This document shows positions 62,436-64,000 of a stretch of 64,000 bases of DNA, in pieces (positions within the stretch are counted from its first letter, which is position 1; each line of letters starts with the position of its first letter). Both the position numbers and the translations under genes were made by a program. Where the stretch lies: contig NZ_WBMT01000002.1 in the NCBI RefSeq assembly GCF_008923185.1, positions 248,001 to 312,000 on the forward strand. The letters are read 5' to 3'. The stretch comes from Actinomadura rudentiformis (lineage in GTDB: Bacteria > Actinomycetota > Actinomycetes > Streptosporangiales > Streptosporangiaceae). Under the pieces are notes generated by a model, which searched no databases, was not told the origin of the DNA, and saw only the letters and a list, made by a program, of their open reading frames with translations.

Positions 62436-63460
62436 CGGGCGGGCTCCAGCCCGTCCAGGAACAGGCTCAGATGCTCGCGCAGTCCGGCGTCGGCCTGGTC
62501 GGTCCACCACTCGGCAGGAACGGTCACGCCCTGGATCGTAGTGCCGTTGCCCCGCAGGACGAGCCGCAACGAGGTGAGCGCGGTCGACGGGAGGCTGATC
62601 ACCCGGTGCTCGCGGGTGAGCCCGCGCAGGCAGACCTCGACAGGGGGTCCCGGCTCGGCCACCGAGATCCGCGGGTTGCGCCGGAGCTCGGCGAGGTCGG
62701 CCGGAAGTTCGCGCCGGTGCGGGCGGTAGGCGATCGGCTCCGCGGCGGCCAGATCGGCGACCCACTCGAGGTAGCGCTCGCGGTGCACAAGGCCGTTCGC
62801 CACCAGGGAGCTGCCCAGGACGACCTGCCGTTCCGGCGGAGGAGGGCCGGACGGCCGGCTCCGCAACCACGGGAAGTCGTGCCCGACGATCGTGACGCCG
62901 TGCTTCGTCACCGCCTCGCGCAGTTCCCCCGGGACCGGGAGCGCGGTGAAGACGATCAGGCGGCCCGCGCGGCCGAGGGCTCGCATGCGGGTGGCGGCCG
63001 CCAGGCCCAGCGCCTGCCGGGCCATCGTGGGCTGGGCGCGCGCCCGGATCAGCGGCCGCGGATCCGGCGCGGCGAGCAGTTCGAGCAGGTGGATGGTGGC
63101 CAGGCCGTCATCGGCGATGATCAGCCGCTGCGCCCGGAACGTCAGGAGCCGCCGCTGCACGGTGCCCGAGAAGGCGTCGCCGATCACCAACGTGCCGGTG
63201 CCGCTCGGCAGCGGGACCCGGGAGCCCACGTGCAGCCCCGCCAGCCCCAGGTGCGGCCCGAGCCGCTCTACCTCGGACGCGGTCGCCACCAGCGGCTCCA
63301 CGCCCGACCGCAGCACGACCTCGGTCCCGTGGCCGAGCAGGCCGGCGTGATGGGCCTCGACCGCCGACAGGAGCTGCAGCGGCGACTCCACCCAGACCTT
63401 GGTGGCGGGTGGTCGCCTGAGCGCGGGCGGTGACGGTGCGGATAGGGACACCTTGCGCAT
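62432..63460 (-). CDS. GT52/sialyltransferase-like protein
   Basis: 342 residues from ATG 63460. VWVESPLQLLSAVEAHHAG near the N-terminus is the typical opening of GT52-like sialyltransferases. IIADDGLATIHLLE supplies an acidic-Gly motif, YRPHRRELP a Pro-His variant of the His-Pro motif, and SLPSTALTSL the Ser/Thr motif. Together these are the three landmarks of bacterial sialyltransferases. It could add the first or last nonulosonic acid. Cotranslated with the DUF6716-like gene (TTGA overlap). Confidence 0.6.
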   Translation of the reverse strand: MRKVSLSAPSPPALRRPPATKVWVESPLQLLSAVEAHHAGLLGHGTEVVLRSGVEPLVATASEVERLGPHLGLAGLHVGSRVPLPSGTGTLVIGDAFSGTVQRRLLTFRAQRLIIADDGLATIHLLELLAAPDPRPLIRARAQPTMARQALGLAAATRMRALGRAGRLIVFTALPVPGELREAVTKHGVTIVGHDFPWLRSRPSGPPPPERQVVLGSSLVANGLVHRERYLEWVADLAAAEPIAYRPHRRELPADLAELRRNPRISVAEPGPPVEVCLRGLTREHRVISLPSTALTSLRLVLRGNGTTIQGVTVPAEWWTDQADAGLREHLSLFLDGLEPAR

Positions 63461-63655
63461 TGTGGCCCGGCTTCGCGACGGGAAGGTGAACCTCTGGACA
63501 ACTACATGGGGACATTCTTCCGCCCACCGACCGCGCCGGGGTCCGCCCACCGACCGGCCGACGTTCACCCGCGGTCACCCTGCCGTACGGCGGGAATTCT
63601 CCCAGCGCGCTCACAATCGCCCAGAAGGACAGTGTCTTCCCCCAGGAGTGAGCCA
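63461..63655. promoter_or_regulatory. 195-bp divergent region with a direct repeat
   Basis: CCGCCCACCGACCG occurs at 63520-63533 and again at 63543-63556 (period 23 bp), between the GT52-like and GT4 genes. About two helical turns apart, it could be a paired regulator site. Confidence 0.4.
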
Positions 63656-64000
63656 ATGCGGGTCTGCGTGTGCACCATCGCACGTCATCCCGAGGACGCC
63701 CGGGTCCTGCACCGCCAGATCCGTGCCCTCCTCGACGCGGGCCACGAGGTCACGTACATCGCGCCGTTCCGCGCCTGCAACGTGACGCCCTGGCGCGAGA
63801 TCACCCCGGTCGACGTGCCTCAGGCGACGGGCCGGCGGCGCCTGCACGCGGTCCGCACCGCGCACCGCGCCCTGGCCGAGCACGCCGCGTACGCCGACGT
63901 GGTGCTGCTGCACGACCCGGAGCTGCTGATCTCGCTCCCCCGGTCGGTCCGGCGGCGGACAGTCGTCTGGGACGTGCACGAGGACACCACGGTGGCCCTG
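63656..64000 (+). CDS. GT4-family glycosyltransferase (partial, N-terminal 115 residues)
   Basis: Starts at ATG 63656 (AGGAG 7 nt upstream) and runs off the window. MRVCVCTIARHPEDARVLHRQ, then LLDAGHEVTYIAPF, VVLLHDPELL and VVWDVHED are the N-terminal acceptor-domain motifs of GT4 enzymes such as those in capsule and O-antigen loci. Donor unknown. Its place suggests it adds another sugar in the same polymer pathway. Confidence 0.8.
   Translation, partial: MRVCVCTIARHPEDARVLHRQIRALLDAGHEVTYIAPFRACNVTPWREITPVDVPQATGRRRLHAVRTAHRALAEHAAYADVVLLHDPELLISLPRSVRRRTVVWDVHEDTTVAL

Noticed and set aside
1..64000. tRNA, rRNA, integrase or complete insertion sequence
   Set aside because: None recognised on either strand by reading; a covariance search was not possible here.

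Overview
This is a 64 kb, very GC-rich stretch of a filamentous actinobacterial chromosome. The coenzyme F420 genes (fbiA, fbiB, and a fused cofG-cofH fbiC), the TIGR03089 plus LytR-CpsA-Psr pair, frequent GTG starts, and many start codons preceded only by a -10 box all fit an actinomycete of the Streptosporangiales/Thermomonosporaceae type. That genus-level guess rests on general resemblance, not on a search.

Layout. 1-10.6 kb is housekeeping: a membrane protein with a Gln/Tyr/Gly-rich tail, fbiA-fbiB, a solute-binding lipoprotein-like protein, an NlpC/P60 protein, an AlkA-type glycosylase, a LysR regulator with a small divergent membrane protein, and fbiC. 10.6-23.4 kb starts with a decayed toxin-antitoxin-like relic. 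It continues with mannose-type sugar activation, glycosyltransferases, a methyltransferase, a flippase-like protein, thioredoxin, a GT-C-like membrane protein, the LCP-type ligase and an acyltransferase. 23.5-46.4 kb is a teichoic-acid-like locus. It has three proteins fusing an N-terminal GT2 domain to a C-terminal TagF (CDP-glycerol glycerophosphotransferase) domain, a TarS-like GT2, a GT2-DUF2304-flippase operon, a CDP-alcohol phosphatidyltransferase, GT-C-like membrane proteins and a PIG-L deacetylase. The GT2-DUF2304 pair occurs twice (31.4 and 45.3 kb). The second copy is followed by a recognisable relic of the flippase gene. 46.6-64 kb is a nonulosonic-acid locus: a phosphomannose-isomerase-type cupin, an acyltransferase, NeuA fused to a KdsC-like phosphatase, a short NeuB, two tandem GT2 plus polysialyltransferase-family pairs, two membrane glycosyltransferases, a DUF6716-like/GT52-like pair and a GT4 running off the end.

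How it may work together. NeuB without a SAF domain, NeuA fused to a phosphatase, no NeuC in the window, and a mannose-phosphate cupin next door point to a nine-carbon sugar made from mannose 6-phosphate (Kdn). They point less to N-acetylneuraminate. Several actinomycetes are known to carry Kdn polymers (teichulosonic acids) in their walls. My main inference is that 48.6-63.5 kb builds such a polymer. The neighbouring TagF fusions would make a glycerol-phosphate polymer, and the LCP protein could attach one or both to peptidoglycan. Enzymes for CDP-glycerol synthesis and an ABC exporter are not in the window.

Second-level signals: at least six genes look leaderless (TANNNT box 6-8 nt before the start codon). 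Other signals are a 36-bp tandem repeat carrying in-frame ATGs, an interspersed repeat that supplies the N-terminus of the cupin gene, a Glu/Pro-rich tail lying one frame out behind a C5 run, and one TTA codon.
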